Numbered from the stretch's first letter, positions 6,783-16,186 are shown. The stretch is DNA of 64,000 bases from Selenomonas sputigena (GCF_026015965.1 NZ_CP110383.1:343808-407807), one strand, 5' to 3'. The notes: generated by a model not told the origin, from the letters alone. A program made the numbers and translations.

Positions 6783-8474
6783 TTACAACTGGAACTTCTG
6801 CACTTCTTCTTGAAGTCTTTGTGCGAGTTCAGCAAGCGTCTGGCTGGCGTGCGCCATTTCCTGCATGGCGGCCGCCTGCTCCTCGGTGGCGGCGGAAATC
6901 GTCTGTGTATCTTCCTGCGATTTGTTGCTGATCTCCTGCACCTGGTTCATGGCGGCGATCATCTCGCTGCTCGTTCGGCTTACTGCCTGTACGGCATCAA
7001 CGGCGGTGCGGATCGTCTGTTCGAGTTCGCCGAACTGGTTGGCGATATTGTCGAAGGCTGCTCCCGAAGCATTGACGGCATCGGTGCCTCTCTGGACATT
7101 TTCGTTTCCAGCCTGTATGGAATCGACGGCTTTTGTCGTGTCCTGCTGGATGGCGGTGATGCGTTCGGTGATGTCCTGCGTGGCGATGCCCGATTGCTCG
7201 GCGAGTTTTCGCACTTCTTCGGCGACGACGGCGAAGCCTTTGCCGGCCTCGCCGGCACGCGCCGCTTCGATGGCGGCGTTGAGGGCGAGGAGGTTCGTTT
7301 GCTCCGCGATGTCGGAGATGGTTTCGACGATGGTACCGATCTCGTCGGAACGCTTGCCCAGCGTATCGACGATTGCCGCCGAAGACTGCACTTGTTCGGC
7401 GATGGCTTTGATTTCGGTGATGGCATGACGGACTTTTTCCTGCCCGTCTACGGTCACTTCTTGACTCTTCTGGGCGAGATTCTGCATGGAAGCCGCGCTC
7501 TTTCGCAGCAGATCGATGGTCTCGCCCATCGCATGAGCCTGCTCTGTCAGATTGCCTATCGTATCGGCAGAGGCAGCAGCTCCCGCTGCCATGTTAGTGG
7601 CATTTTCCGCTACCTGCGTGACGGACTGCGTCGTCTGGCTTGCACTGGCGGTCAGTTCCTCTGAAGAGGCGGCGACGGATTCAGAGGAAGAGGCGACATT
7701 TTTGATGACGCTCTTCAAACGAGCCTTCATGCCGTTTGCGCTGTGCGCGAGCGTGCCGAGTTCATCGCTGCGATCTTCTGGAAGGTTGGCGACGCGAAGG
7801 TTTCCGTTTGCAATTTGGCTCAAGGTATCGGCGAGCGTGAGCAGGGGGCGGATCGCTTTGCCGATGATGATGTATGACAGGAAGCTCAGGAGTCCTGACA
7901 AGACGAGGACAGCGATGACGCTGGCGAGCATGAAGGAGTGGCGTACATCGTCCATGTCCGACGTGCGCACGTCGATACCGATGAATGCCATGCCGATGTT
8001 TTTCCCCGCGGCGTCTTTCAGGGGGAGATAGGCGCTCATGTAATCCTTGCCGAGAATCGTTGTACGTCCTTCATAGGCCGCGCCGTTTCTCAGCACAGTG
8101 TTGATGATCTGGTCATCAGCCTTCGTGCCAATATTGCGTGAGCCGTTTTGGTCTTTGACATTCGTCGAAATGCGCGTGTCGCCGGCAAAGAATGTAACGA
8201 AGCCGTGACAGCTGCTACCGAATCGGTCGACGATCTCCGTATCCTCGTTCATATTATGGTCGCCTTTGTAAAGAATGCCGTCTCGGACTTCCCAATCCCC
8301 CGGATAAAGGGAATCCATGTTGTCGACCATGATGCGTAGATTCGATGCTGCCTGTACCTGCAGCGAGGTGTCGAAGCCTGCGTTCGCACTGAACCACCCG
8401 ATCAAAGCCATGACGATGCAGGCGATGATGAGACAGATGTTGAACGCAAGTACGCTTTTTGTTTGCAGTTTCAT
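6783..8474 (-). CDS. methyl-accepting chemotaxis protein, Cache-type sensor
   Basis: A 563-residue membrane chemoreceptor. TM1 covers about residues 8-30. The extracytoplasmic single-Cache-like sensor, about 32-180, includes [11 protein letters not shown] and [13 protein letters not shown]2 covers about 183-205 and is followed by a HAMP domain ([16 protein letters not shown]). The signalling domain carries the conserved hairpin tip [20 protein letters not shown] and [21 protein letters not shown] precedes the ATG. The protein ends in a coiled coil without a CheR-tethering pentapeptide. The ligand is not predictable from sequence alone. Confidence 0.92.
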   Translation of the reverse strand: MKLQTKSVLAFNICLIIACIVMALIGWFSANAGFDTSLQVQAASNLRIMVDNMDSLYPGDWEVRDGILYKGDHNMNEDTEIVDRFGSSCHGFVTFFAGDTRISTNVKDQNGSRNIGTKADDQIINTVLRNGAAYEGRTTILGKDYMSAYLPLKDAAGKNIGMAFIGIDVRTSDMDDVRHSFMLASVIAVLVLSGLLSFLSYIIIGKAIRPLLTLADTLSQIANGNLRVANLPEDRSDELGTLAHSANGMKARLKSVIKNVASSSESVAASSEELTASASQTTQSVTQVAENATNMAAGAAASADTIGNLTEQAHAMGETIDLLRKSAASMQNLAQKSQEVTVDGQEKVRHAITEIKAIAEQVQSSAAIVDTLGKRSDEIGTIVETISDIAEQTNLLALNAAIEAARAGEAGKGFAVVAEEVRKLAEQSGIATQDITERITAIQQDTTKAVDSIQAGNENVQRGTDAVNASGAAFDNIANQFGELEQTIRTAVDAVQAVSRTSSEMIAAMNQVQEISNKSQEDTQTISAATEEQAAAMQEMAHASQTLAELAQRLQEEVQKFQL

Positions 8475-8532
8475 TACAAAGCCTCCTTTGTGTTTTTGAA
8501 TATAAACCTAAATAAACTATATTACATATATT

Positions 8533-8547
8533 GACATCTATGATGTC
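8533..8547. promoter_or_regulatory. short palindrome upstream of chemoreceptor
   Basis: GACATC-TAT-GATGTC lies in the 250-bp A/T-rich gap (8475-8726) between the ABC operon end and the chemoreceptor start. It could be an operator; nothing else supports this. Confidence 0.25.
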
Positions 8548-8621
8548 CTCTACAAGTTACATAATGTCTTTCTATATTTTAATTTTTAATCCTTGAGATA
8601 AAAGTCTTGTTTAAACATTAA

Positions 8622-8676
8622 AATATAAAAAGAAGATCTATATATGAGTCCATGGAAACTCGTATACAGATCTTCT
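8622..8676 (-). terminator. terminator of ABC importer operon
   Basis: On the minus strand AGAAGATCT-G-TATA-C-GAGT pairs with its complement across a short loop and is followed by TTTTTATATTTTAA. Confidence 0.75.
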
Positions 8677-8726
8677 GTCAAATTGTAGGGAAAGGTTCAT
8701 TCTGTTATTCTGCAACGAAATGTTTT

Positions 8727-9521
8727 TCACGACAGCAGCAGACTGTCATTCGCCATTTCGTTGCCCGCCGCTTTTTCAAAGAGCGCGAGCAGGTCGCGCA
8801 CGGTCAGGCGCGATTTTTCTTCGCCTTTGACGTCGACGAGGATGTTTCCTTCGTGCATCATGATGAGGCGGTTGCCGAGGCGAAGGGCGTCCTTCATGTT
8901 GTGCGTGATCATGAGCGTCGTGAGCTTGCGTTTTTCTACGATGGATTTTGTGATGTCGAGAACTTTTTCCGCCGTCTTGGGGTCGAGCGCCGCCGTGTGC
9001 TCGTCGAGGAGTAGGAGCTTAGGCTCGGCCATCGTTGCCATGAGAAGCGTCAGGGCTTGGCGCTGACCACCCGAGAGAAGGCCGACCTTGGATTCGAGAC
9101 GATCTTCGAGGCCGAGGTCGAGTCCCGCCAGAAGCTCGCGGAAGCGTTCGCGCTGCGCTTTGGAGAAGCTCCAGCGAAGACGCGGTGCATTGCCGCGGCG
9201 TGCGGCGATGGCGAGGTTCTCTTCAATCATCATGCCCGCTGCCGTGCCCATCATGGGGTCTTGGAAGACTCGTCCGATGTACTTGGCACGCTTGTGCTCG
9301 GGCCATTTCGTGATGTCTGTGCCCGCGATGACGATGCTGCCCGCATCGACACGGAAGGTGCCGGCGATGGAGTTCATCAGCGTCGACTTTCCCGCGCCGT
9401 TGCCGCCGATGACGGTCACGAAGTCGCCGGGCGAAAGGTGCAGCGTGACGCCTCGGAGCGCGTACTTTTCTGTGATTGTGCCGGGATTGAAGGTCTTGGC
9501 GACGTTTTGAAGTTTGAGCAT
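8727..9521 (-). CDS. ABC transporter ATP-binding protein (importer)
   Basis: A 264-residue ATPase with Walker A GGNGAGKSTLMNSI, signature LLSGGQRQALTL, Walker B LLLLDEHTAALDP and switch His in MITHNM. The DEHTAALDP variant is typical of ATPases paired with PF04392 binding proteins. ATG 9521 overlaps the permease stop (TGATG), with AAGGAGG upstream. The open frame runs on to 9965, but that extension is the antisense shadow of the permease. It is the third gene of a binding protein-permease-ATPase operon. Confidence 0.9.
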   Translation of the reverse strand: MLKLQNVAKTFNPGTITEKYALRGVTLHLSPGDFVTVIGGNGAGKSTLMNSIAGTFRVDAGSIVIAGTDITKWPEHKRAKYIGRVFQDPMMGTAAGMMIEENLAIAARRGNAPRLRWSFSKAQRERFRELLAGLDLGLEDRLESKVGLLSGGQRQALTLLMATMAEPKLLLLDEHTAALDPKTAEKVLDITKSIVEKRKLTTLMITHNMKDALRLGNRLIMMHEGNILVDVKGEEKSRLTVRDLLALFEKAAGNEMANDSLLLS

Positions 9522-10402
9522 CAGCGAGAGCCTCCTTTCGCGCGGCGGATGCGCGCCTGGATAAGAGGCAGGGACAGCGCGAGCGCGACGAGCGCCGCCG
9601 TGAAGAGCTTGAGGTCGTTGGGCGGCATGCCGAGTTCGAGGACGATGGCGATAACGGCGCGGTAGACGATGGAGCCGCCGATGACGGAGAGAAGGCAGTT
9701 TTTGAAGCTGCGCGTGCCGAAGAGCACCTCGCCGATGATGACGGAGGCGAGACCGATGACGATCGTGCCGACGCCCATGCCGACGTCCGCAAAGCCGTTC
9801 GACTGCGCGACGAGCGCTCCCGAGATGGCGACAAGACCGTTTGAGAGCAGAAGGCCGAGGATGATCGTCATGTCGGTATTGACGCCGTTCGCACGGATCA
9901 TGTGCGGATTGTCTCCCGTCGCACGAATCGCCGCGCCGAGTTCCGTACCGAAGAAGTAGTAGCACGCGACGCTGATCACGACGACGACGAGAAAGCCCAT
10001 GGCGAGCACGGCGACTTCGCGCGTGAGGCCGAAGCTCTGTGCCTGCGTGAAGATCGTCTCTGTATTGAGGAGCGGCAGGTTCGCCTTGCCCATGATGCGA
10101 AGATTCACGGAGTAGAGCGCGATCATCGTGAGGATGCCGGCGAGAAGCGCGGGGATCTTGAGCTTCGTCGTCAGAAGTCCCGTGATGACGCCTGAGATCA
10201 TGCCCGCGACGAAGGCCGCGAAGATGGCGAGAAGCGGTGTGACGCCGGCGGCAAGGAGGCTCGCTGCCGTCGCCGCGCCCAGAGGGAAGCTGCCCTCGAC
10301 GGTGAGGTCAGCGATGTCGAGGACGCGGAAGGTCAGGTAGACGCCGATGGCGAGGAGCGCCCAAAGGAGTCCTTGGGAAATCGTTGGTATGATGAGATCC
10401 AT
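9521..10402 (-). CDS. ABC transporter permease (importer)
   Basis: A 293-residue inner-membrane protein with about eight to nine hydrophobic helices, starting MDLIIPTISQGLLWALLAIG. VLDIADLTVEGSFPLGAA and IRATGDNPHMIRANGVN are typical of the branched-chain-type permease family that accompanies PF04392 binding proteins. ATG 10402 has AAAGGAG about 11 bases upstream; the longer frame to 10438 has no better site. It is translationally coupled to the ATPase gene. Confidence 0.88.
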   Translation of the reverse strand: MDLIIPTISQGLLWALLAIGVYLTFRVLDIADLTVEGSFPLGAATAASLLAAGVTPLLAIFAAFVAGMISGVITGLLTTKLKIPALLAGILTMIALYSVNLRIMGKANLPLLNTETIFTQAQSFGLTREVAVLAMGFLVVVVISVACYYFFGTELGAAIRATGDNPHMIRANGVNTDMTIILGLLLSNGLVAISGALVAQSNGFADVGMGVGTIVIGLASVIIGEVLFGTRSFKNCLLSVIGGSIVYRAVIAIVLELGMPPNDLKLFTAALVALALSLPLIQARIRRAKGGSR

Positions 10403-10488
10403 AGAGAGAAATTCTCCTTTTTGAAAAAGCAGCCGCAAGGAATTGCTTGCGGCTGTTTCTTGGTTTTGATCGGGGACAGGAGCTGCAA

Positions 10489-11475
10489 TTATTCGAAAAT
10501 CTGCGCATCCTTCAAGATGTCGGCAGGAATCTGGATGCCGAGCGTTTCCGCGTTCTTCTTGTTGATGCTGACTTTGAGTTCCTTCGCCATCTCGATCGGC
10601 ATGTCAGCGGGCTTCTTCTTGCCTTCGAGGATGTCGGCGGCCATGTGACCCGTCTGCACGCCGAGCTTGTAGTAGTCAATGCCGTAGGTCGCAAGCGCCC
10701 CCGCCTTGACCCAGTTGTCCTCGCTGCAGAACACGGGCTTCTTCGCTGGATTCGTGATGGAAAGAAGTGTCGGGACGGCGGAGGCCATGATGTTGTCCGT
10801 CGGCTCGAAGAAGGCGTCGACGTCGCCGACGAGGCTGTTCGCCGCCTGCTGGATGTCATTGACGGTCGAGATCGTCGCCGTGCGCACCTTCAGCCCACGG
10901 CTCTCGGCGTACTCGGCAATCGCCTTCGCCTGCACCTCGGAGTTGACTTCGCTTGAGCAGTAGATGATGCCGATGGTCTTGACCTCGGGGCAGATCTTCA
11001 GCATGAGGTCGACCTGCTCCTTGATGGGACTCATGTCGCTCGTTCCCGTGACATTGCCGCCGGGCTTCTCGTTCGAGGCGGCGAGCTTCGCGCCGACGTA
11101 GTCCGTGATCGCCGTGCCGACGATGGGAATGTCGTGCGTCGCGTTCGCCATGCTCTGTGCGGCGGGCGTCGCGATCGCACAGACGAGATTCATCTTCGCG
11201 TTGACGAAGCGCTGCGCGATGTTCTGCAAGTTCGATTGATCGGCCTGCGCGTTCTGGCGGTCGATGGAGATGTTCTTTCCTTCCTCGAAGCCGCGCTCCT
11301 TGAGTCCGTCGGCGAATCCCTTGTTCGCCGCATCGAGCGCATTGTGCTCGACGAGCTGCACGACGCCGATCTTCACGTCCTTTGTGGCGCTTTGGCCGCA
11401 GCCTACGAAACCGAGGCTCGCTGTGAGAAGAGAAGCGCCGAGGATGAGCGCCTTGAATTTTTTGGAAATGTGCAT
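10489..11475 (-). CDS. ABC substrate-binding lipoprotein (PF04392 type)
   Basis: A 328-residue exported lipoprotein. MHISKKFKALILGASLL is followed by lipobox GFVGC, so the mature protein starts at Cys. The body has VKIGVVQLVEHNALDAA, NAQADQSNL and GTAITDYVGAKLA, as in the TrpX-like/uncharacterised ABC_sub_bind family. Related systems carry tryptophan or other small molecules; the substrate here is open. ATG 11475 has AAAGGCGG eight bases upstream. No T-box or riboswitch is evident in the roughly 105-base leader. Confidence 0.88.
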   Translation of the reverse strand: MHISKKFKALILGASLLTASLGFVGCGQSATKDVKIGVVQLVEHNALDAANKGFADGLKERGFEEGKNISIDRQNAQADQSNLQNIAQRFVNAKMNLVCAIATPAAQSMANATHDIPIVGTAITDYVGAKLAASNEKPGGNVTGTSDMSPIKEQVDLMLKICPEVKTIGIIYCSSEVNSEVQAKAIAEYAESRGLKVRTATISTVNDIQQAANSLVGDVDAFFEPTDNIMASAVPTLLSITNPAKKPVFCSEDNWVKAGALATYGIDYYKLGVQTGHMAADILEGKKKPADMPIEMAKELKVSINKKNAETLGIQIPADILKDAQIFE

Positions 11476-11587
11476 GAGGATTCCGCCTTTCTTCTGTGTG
11501 GGAAACGCATCTGAAGCCGCGTCGCCGAACAGTTCTTGATGAAGATTCCGGATGGATTCATGTAGAAAATATTGACGCAATATGGAT

Positions 11588-11616
11588 ATTATACATGTTT
11601 ACAGAAAGAAATGCCA
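11588..11616 (-). promoter_or_regulatory. promoter of ABC importer operon
   Basis: Minus strand: TGGCAT (11616-11611), a 17-bp spacer, TATAAT (11593-11588). Confidence 0.6.
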
Positions 11617-11648
11617 TAGCTCTATGAAAATCAGGACGAAGCTTCTGG

Positions 11649-11677
11649 TTGACAATTTCTGTTAAACGCTATATTCT
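11649..11677 (+). promoter_or_regulatory. promoter of PAS chemoreceptor
   Basis: TTGACA at 11649-11654, a 17-bp spacer and TATTCT at 11672-11677. Confidence 0.6.
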
Positions 11678-11730
11678 AGTACTTATAGAGAAGGTATGAC
11701 CGGTGAATAGTATCATTGGAGGAGATTTTG

Positions 11731-13227
11731 ATGTTTGGCATGAAAAAGGCTGCAGCCGCCCCGAATGACGGGCAGAATCTGGCGGCAGCCATTCAGAGGG
11801 TTGCACAGGGGCATGAGAAGAATCAGCTTTTCTCCAAGGCAGATTCGCGCGAGCCGTGGGCGGACGCGTTCAATGCGCTCATCGACAAGGTGAACGAGGA
11901 GATCGAGTACCAGAAGTTCCGCATCCGCACGATCAATGATGCCGTCCATTCGGGGCTTTGGTATATGAAGATCAATGCGGACTTCAGCATCGCCTATGCC
12001 ATCTGGTCCGACGAGTTCCGCCGCATGGTCGGCTTCCGTGACGAGAACGACTTCCCCAATACGGTGGAATCTTGGAGTTCGCGCCTGCATCCTGACGATG
12101 TGGACGGAACGCTTTCCGCCTTCACGCAGTGCATCAAAGATCTGAGCGGCAATACGCCGTACGATGTCGACTACCGCATGAAGGTGCATGACGGCAGTTA
12201 CAAGTGGTTTCATGCCTCGGGCAACGTCGTGCGCAGCCAGAGCGGACATCCCGAAGAGATCATCGGCGTCTTCGTCGACATCGACGAGGAGGTCAAGAAC
12301 AAGGAATATCTCGACTACACTTTGAAGCGCTACGAGGCGATCGACAGCATCCTGGCGGAAGGCTCGTGGAACATGAAGGTCGTCGGCGACGATCCGACGA
12401 ATCCGAACAATGAGTTCTGGTGGTCGGATCGTTTCCGCCACCTCCTGGGCTTCTCCAATACGACGGACTTTCCGAACAAGCTGAACTCGTGGGCCGATCG
12501 CCTGCATCCTGAGGACAAGGCGCGCACCTTGCAGGCGTTTCAAGCGCATATCATGGATCGCAGCGGCAGGACGCCGTTCGACCTTGAGTATCGCTTGAAG
12601 ACGAAGACGGGCGAATATCTGTGGTTTCACGCCGTGGGCAAGACGATCCGAAAGCCCGACGGCACGCCCGTCCTAGTCGCCGGCGCCATCGAGGACATCA
12701 CGTTGCTGAAGACCGGCAAGGAACAGTTCTACAAGGAATTCGGCTCAAGGATGGAAGGGCTTTATCAATCAATCGAGACGATCACGACGCGCGTGAACGA
12801 GACGGCGGAGCGCACGACCGAGATCACCGGCGTACAGGAGGAAATCACGCGGGCGGCAGAGGATACGCGCACGCAGACCGAGAACACGCTGAAGATGACG
12901 GAGCTCATCATGAACATCTCGAAGCAGACGAACCTCCTCGCGCTCAACGCCTCGATCGAGGCGGCACGCGCGGGTGATGCGGGCAGGGGTTTCTCCGTCG
13001 TCGCTGAAGAGGTGCGAAAGCTTGCTGACAGCAGTCAGGAGGCTGTCGGCAAGATTGTCGAGGCTCTCGGCTCGATGGAGAAGGCCTCGGCCAATATCGA
13101 GGAGAAGATCAAGACGATCAACCTCTTGATTGAAAGGCAAGCGGAGGGGATGAAGGAAATCCATACGTCTGTGGTACAGGCGAAGGAAGTATCGGGCGAC
13201 ATTGAGAAATTGACGAAGAGTATGTAA
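11731..13227 (+). CDS. soluble PAS-PAS chemotaxis receptor
   Basis: A 498-residue cytoplasmic receptor without membrane segments. Two PAS_3-type domains are visible, about 50-160 and 175-285, each with the pattern FW/IWSDxFRxMxGF...SWxxRLHPxD...YRxKxxxGxYxWFHAxG. A short signalling domain follows, with [23 protein letters not shown] and [17 protein letters not shown] 11731 follows GGAGGAG; an upstream TTG at 11716 falls within that site. PAS-based soluble receptors often sense redox or internal cofactors, so energy taxis is a reasonable guess. The signalling domain is shorter than in the other receptors here. Confidence 0.88.
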   Translation: MFGMKKAAAAPNDGQNLAAAIQRVAQGHEKNQLFSKADSREPWADAFNALIDKVNEEIEYQKFRIRTINDAVHSGLWYMKINADFSIAYAIWSDEFRRMVGFRDENDFPNTVESWSSRLHPDDVDGTLSAFTQCIKDLSGNTPYDVDYRMKVHDGSYKWFHASGNVVRSQSGHPEEIIGVFVDIDEEVKNKEYLDYTLKRYEAIDSILAEGSWNMKVVGDDPTNPNNEFWWSDRFRHLLGFSNTTDFPNKLNSWADRLHPEDKARTLQAFQAHIMDRSGRTPFDLEYRLKTKTGEYLWFHAVGKTIRKPDGTPVLVAGAIEDITLLKTGKEQFYKEFGSRMEGLYQSIETITTRVNETAERTTEITGVQEEITRAAEDTRTQTENTLKMTELIMNISKQTNLLALNASIEAARAGDAGRGFSVVAEEVRKLADSSQEAVGKIVEALGSMEKASANIEEKIKTINLLIERQAEGMKEIHTSVVQAKEVSGDIEKLTKSM

Positions 13228-13271
13228 GAAAGCACTGGATTTATCCGTGCTTTTCTAGGCAGAAGCCTAGG

Positions 13272-13319
13272 AAACGCCGCGAAGGAGCAGGAAATTGTGC
13301 TCCTTCGCGGCGTTTTTGT
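13272..13319 (+). terminator. terminator of PAS chemoreceptor
   Basis: AAACGCCGCGAAGGAGCA pairs perfectly with its complement over an 8-9 base loop, followed by TTTTTG. Confidence 0.85.
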
Positions 13320-13355
13320 GCATCAAAGAGCCGAAAATTATGACGAGATTCCCCC

Positions 13356-13384
13356 TTGGCAAATTCTCTTTGTCCATGTATAAT
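13356..13384 (+). promoter_or_regulatory. promoter of amino-acid binding lipoprotein
   Basis: TTGGCA at 13356-13361, a 17-bp spacer and TATAAT at 13379-13384. Confidence 0.7.
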
Positions 13385-13427
13385 ATCACTATGATAATAC
13401 TTTAACGAAGAAAAGGAGTGCTTTGTT

Positions 13428-14216
13428 TTGAAGAAAATTTTATTCGTCTGTTTATCCCTCATGCTCGCGGCAGGCTTTATGGCGGGCTGCGGCGGACAGA
13501 AGGCGGCAAACGACGCGCCGAAGAAGATCGTCATCGGTCTGGACGACAACTTCCCGCCGATGGGCTTCCTCGACGAGAAGAACGAGATCACGGGCTTCGA
13601 CGTGGAATTGGCGAAAGAGGCGGCGAAGCGCCTCGGCACGGAGGTCGAGTTCAAGGGCATCGACTGGGCAAGCAAGGAGGCTGAGATTCAGAGTGGTCGC
13701 ATCGACGCGCTGTGGAATGGCTTGGAAATCACGGAGGAGCGCAAGAAGAATCTGCTCTTTTCCGAGCCGTACATGAACGATCAGCAGGTGATCTTCAAGC
13801 GTGCGGACGACGCTTCGATCACGAAGGAAGACGACCTTAAGAACAAGATCGTCGCGACGCAGAGCGCCTCGGGCACGGCAGAGGACTATGTGGATGGTCA
13901 CAAAGATGTTACGGGCTACAAGGACGTCAAGAAGTACGCGGATTATTTGTCGGCGTTCATGGATCTCGAGAACGGCCGCGTCGACGCGATCGTCTGCGAC
14001 GAGATCATCGGCCGCTTCTACATGTCGAAGCACCCCGACAAGATTGCCGCGCTCGACGGTCACGTCGGTCCCGTGACGCAGTTCGGTGTCGCTTATCGCA
14101 AGGATGATACGGCGCTCAAGGAGAAGATGCAGAAGGTTCTCGACGAGATGCGCGCCGACGGCACGATGGCGAAGATCTCGGAGAAGTGGTTCGGCAAGGA
14201 CATCACGAAGTTGTAG
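13428..14216 (+). CDS. amino-acid ABC transporter substrate-binding lipoprotein (SBP_bac_3)
   Basis: A 262-residue lipoprotein: MKKILFVCLSLMLAAG then lipobox FMAGC. The periplasmic-binding fold is shown by IVIGLDDNFPPMGFLDEKN, GFDVELAKEAAKRLG, WNGLEITEERK and FGVAYRKDD, as in polar or cationic amino-acid receptors. The start is TTG 13428 with AAGGAG nine bases upstream. It is an orphan: no permease or ATPase adjoins it, so it must share one elsewhere or act as a sensor. Confidence 0.9.
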   Translation: MKKILFVCLSLMLAAGFMAGCGGQKAANDAPKKIVIGLDDNFPPMGFLDEKNEITGFDVELAKEAAKRLGTEVEFKGIDWASKEAEIQSGRIDALWNGLEITEERKKNLLFSEPYMNDQQVIFKRADDASITKEDDLKNKIVATQSASGTAEDYVDGHKDVTGYKDVKKYADYLSAFMDLENGRVDAIVCDEIIGRFYMSKHPDKIAALDGHVGPVTQFGVAYRKDDTALKEKMQKVLDEMRADGTMAKISEKWFGKDITKL

Positions 14217-14221
14217 TTTTG

Positions 14222-14258
14222 AAGGCTGTGCGCGAGCTTGGGGCTTGTGCACAGCCTT
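14222..14258 (+). terminator. weak hairpin after binding protein gene
   Basis: AAGGCTGTGC pairs with GCACAGCCTT over a 17-base loop. A T-run follows only about 15 bases later, so termination is uncertain. Confidence 0.45.
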
Positions 14259-14350
14259 GCTGTATTTCGTGTTTTTTTATTGAGCGAGTACAGATCTCGT
14301 GATAAAATATAGAATAAAGAAAGGATATTTTTTGACATGGAGAGAGCTGT

Positions 14351-15229
14351 ATGGCGCGGGTGAAGAGAACGTACAAGGATTCGCTTTTTTGCGATATATT
14401 CCGCCGCAAAGATTATTTGCAGGATGTATATCGCGGGCTTTTTGGGCGAGATGTTTCCTTGCAGGAAATACAGCTCATGACGCTGCAGGGGACATTCTTC
14501 AACGACGAGAAGAATGATGTGAGTTTCTTGGCGGGTAAGCGGCAAATTGTTTTGATGGAGCACCAGAGTACTTTGAACGAGAATATGCCCTTGCGTATGT
14601 TTTGGTATATGGCGAAGCTTTATCGGAAGCAAGTGCCGAAGGATGCACCGTATCGAACGCGACGTCTCCAGTTGCCGGCACCATGCTTCTATGTATTCTA
14701 CAATGGTCTTGATCCAGCGCCGGATGAATGGGAAATGCGTCTGTCGGAGGCTTTCGGAGGAGAGTGCTCCTCGTTGGAACTTTGCGTCAAGGCATATAAC
14801 ATTAATGAAATGTCGGGCAGCAGACTTCTTGAAAAGAGTCGTGCGCTCAAGGGGTATAGCGTTTTCGTGGCGCAAATCCGACGAAAAACGGCGGCGGGAG
14901 TATGTTTGGAGGGGGCTGTTAAGCAGGCAATCCGCTATTGTATCGAGCAGAATCTTTTGGCGGAATATTTTCTTGAGCGTGAGATGGAGGAGGTTTTTGA
15001 CATGGTGAGCTTCAAGTGGGATCCTGAATTGGCAAAGCGTGTCCAGCTTCAGGAAGCACAAGAGATCGGCATGGAAAAGGGCATGGAAAAGGGCATGGAA
15101 AAGGGTGTGACGGAGATCGTGCTCAACATGCTGAAGAAGAAAAAATGGTCATTGCAGGATATTTCTGAAGTCTCGCAATGGCCGTTGGACAAGATTGAGA
15201 ATCTTGGAAAGATGCATCAGCTTTTGTGA
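14351..15229 (+). CDS. Rpn-family PD-(D/E)XK nuclease with internal start
   Basis: A 292-residue member of the Rpn/transposase_31-like nuclease family. The catalytic motif D56...E70-x-Q72 lies in NDVSFLAGKRQIVLMEHQ. The C-terminus carries three 12-bp repeats encoding GMEK (15069-15104) followed by a short helical domain. ATG 14351 follows GGAGAG by six bases. An in-frame ATG at 15002 has a perfect AGGAGG eight bases upstream (14988-14993) and would give a 75-residue C-terminal protein. In E. coli such internal products (RpnS) neutralise the full-length nuclease. Rpn proteins are reported as toxic anti-phage nucleases. Confidence 0.85.
   Translation: MARVKRTYKDSLFCDIFRRKDYLQDVYRGLFGRDVSLQEIQLMTLQGTFFNDEKNDVSFLAGKRQIVLMEHQSTLNENMPLRMFWYMAKLYRKQVPKDAPYRTRRLQLPAPCFYVFYNGLDPAPDEWEMRLSEAFGGECSSLELCVKAYNINEMSGSRLLEKSRALKGYSVFVAQIRRKTAAGVCLEGAVKQAIRYCIEQNLLAEYFLEREMEEVFDMVSFKWDPELAKRVQLQEAQEIGMEKGMEKGMEKGVTEIVLNMLKKKKWSLQDISEVSQWPLDKIENLGKMHQLL
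15002..15229 (+). CDS. candidate intragenic RpnS-like small protein
   Basis: Same frame as the nuclease. Starts at ATG 15002, the Met of EVFDMVSFKW, directly after GGAGGAGGT (14986-14994). The 75-residue product contains the MEKG repeats and the C-terminal LLKKKKWSLQDISEVSQW-like helix region (spelled LKKKKWSLQD in the sequence). The site is stronger than that of the long form, so separate translation is plausible but unproven. Confidence 0.55.
   Translation: MVSFKWDPELAKRVQLQEAQEIGMEKGMEKGMEKGVTEIVLNMLKKKKWSLQDISEVSQWPLDKIENLGKMHQLL
15069..15104. repeat. 12-bp tandem repeat in rpn-like gene
   Basis: About three copies of GGCATGGAAAAG encode Gly-Met-Glu-Lys units. A change in copy number keeps frame and would alter linker length in both long and short products. 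The third copy is followed by a diverged GGTGTGACG. Confidence 0.75.
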
Positions 15230-15249
15230 ATTCGTTGTCGATGGTGTTG

Positions 15250-15293
15250 TGCGCTTTTTGCCTGCGCTGTGGAAACAGCAAGCAAAAGGCGCA
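15250..15293 (+). terminator. hairpin between rpn-like gene and racemase gene
   Basis: TGCGCTTTTTGC pairs over 12 bases (one G-U) with GCAAAAGGCGCA, followed by TTTCT. It may terminate or attenuate read-through; it ends about 10 bases before the racemase ribosome site. Confidence 0.45.
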
Positions 15294-15315
15294 TTTCTCG
15301 TAGGAGATATAGTTT

Positions 15316-16113
15316 ATGGAGCTGGATTTCATCAAGCTGAGTCCGCTGGGAAATACGACGGTATTTTTGCGCGGGGAGGCTGCACCGGAGGCGCGTGCCG
15401 CGCTCCTCGCTGAGGCGATGGATTACGATCATCTGGCGGCGGAGCAGGCGGGTTTCCTCGTTGCGCCGCATTCCGAGGAGGCGCTTTTTCGCATTGAGAT
15501 GTCGGGCGGCGAGTTCTGCGGCAATGCGACGCTTTCAGCGGCGGCTCTGGCGGCATCTGAAGGTGCTGAGTCCCCCTTTTTTGTCGAGTGCTCGGGTGCA
15601 CCCGAACCGCTTCGGGCAGAGGCGCATCCGCTCGGCTCGGGACGCTGGCTGGCGCGTGCCGAGATGCCGCAGGCGCATGAGGTGCGGCGTATTTCTCTTG
15701 ACGGATTTTCGTTTGGGGGCGCGGCGATATGTGTATCGCTTCCAGGCATCGTGCATCTCGTCGTCGAAGCCGCAGACCTTTCGGCGGCGGATTACGACGA
15801 ACTGCTTGCCCGTCTGATGTGCGAGACGGACGCCGATGCTTACGGAGTCGTGCCGTTTGAGCGCTTGGGACGCGATCACTTTCGCATCCGTCCCTACGTC
15901 GCCGTGCCGAGCGCTAAAAGCCACGTCTTTGAGCGTGCCTGCGGTTCGGGAAGTCTGGCACTTGCGCTTGCCGAAGGAGGCGAGCGTGGGCGCATCGTCG
16001 TCGAGCAGCCGGGCGGCACGCTCTTCGTTGAGACGGGCAAGCGTTTCTTCCTCGAAGGCGAGGTGCTCATTTCCTGCCGCGGTACGGTGGAACTGGGAAA
16101 CGTGGGGCTGTGA
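15316..16113 (+). CDS. DapF-fold cofactor-independent racemase, CntK (histidine racemase)-like
   Basis: A 265-residue protein of the diaminopimelate epimerase fold. The catalytic Cys pair is seen as MSGGEFCGNATLS (C68) and RACGSGS (C209). MPQAH at about 117-121 and VEQPGGTLFVETG near the C-terminus match the CntK histidine racemase of staphylopine metallophore synthesis better than true DapF or PhzF. The family match is from memory of conserved motifs. ATG 15316 follows AGGAGA by nine bases. No CntL/CntM-like synthase genes lie in the window, so it may supply D-amino acids for another use. Confidence 0.75.
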   Translation: MELDFIKLSPLGNTTVFLRGEAAPEARAALLAEAMDYDHLAAEQAGFLVAPHSEEALFRIEMSGGEFCGNATLSAAALAASEGAESPFFVECSGAPEPLRAEAHPLGSGRWLARAEMPQAHEVRRISLDGFSFGGAAICVSLPGIVHLVVEAADLSAADYDELLARLMCETDADAYGVVPFERLGRDHFRIRPYVAVPSAKSHVFERACGSGSLALALAEGGERGRIVVEQPGGTLFVETGKRFFLEGEVLISCRGTVELGNVGL

Positions 16114-16151
16114 GATGGCGGAGGTTCGTGAGGTGGGTTGCGCCAAATGGT

Positions 16152-16180
16152 TTGACGTGTATCGTATCGTGTCGTATAAT
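16152..16180 (+). promoter_or_regulatory. antisense RNA promoter, locus 2
   Basis: TTGACG at 16152-16157, a 17-bp spacer and perfect TATAAT at 16175-16180. Expected start is near 16187. Confidence 0.8.
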
Positions 16181-16186
16181 AAAAAG

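Noticed and set aside
11476-11587. T-box or riboswitch upstream of the PF04392 binding protein
   Set aside because: The leader is only about 105 bases and shows no T-box bulge sequence or terminator/antiterminator pair.
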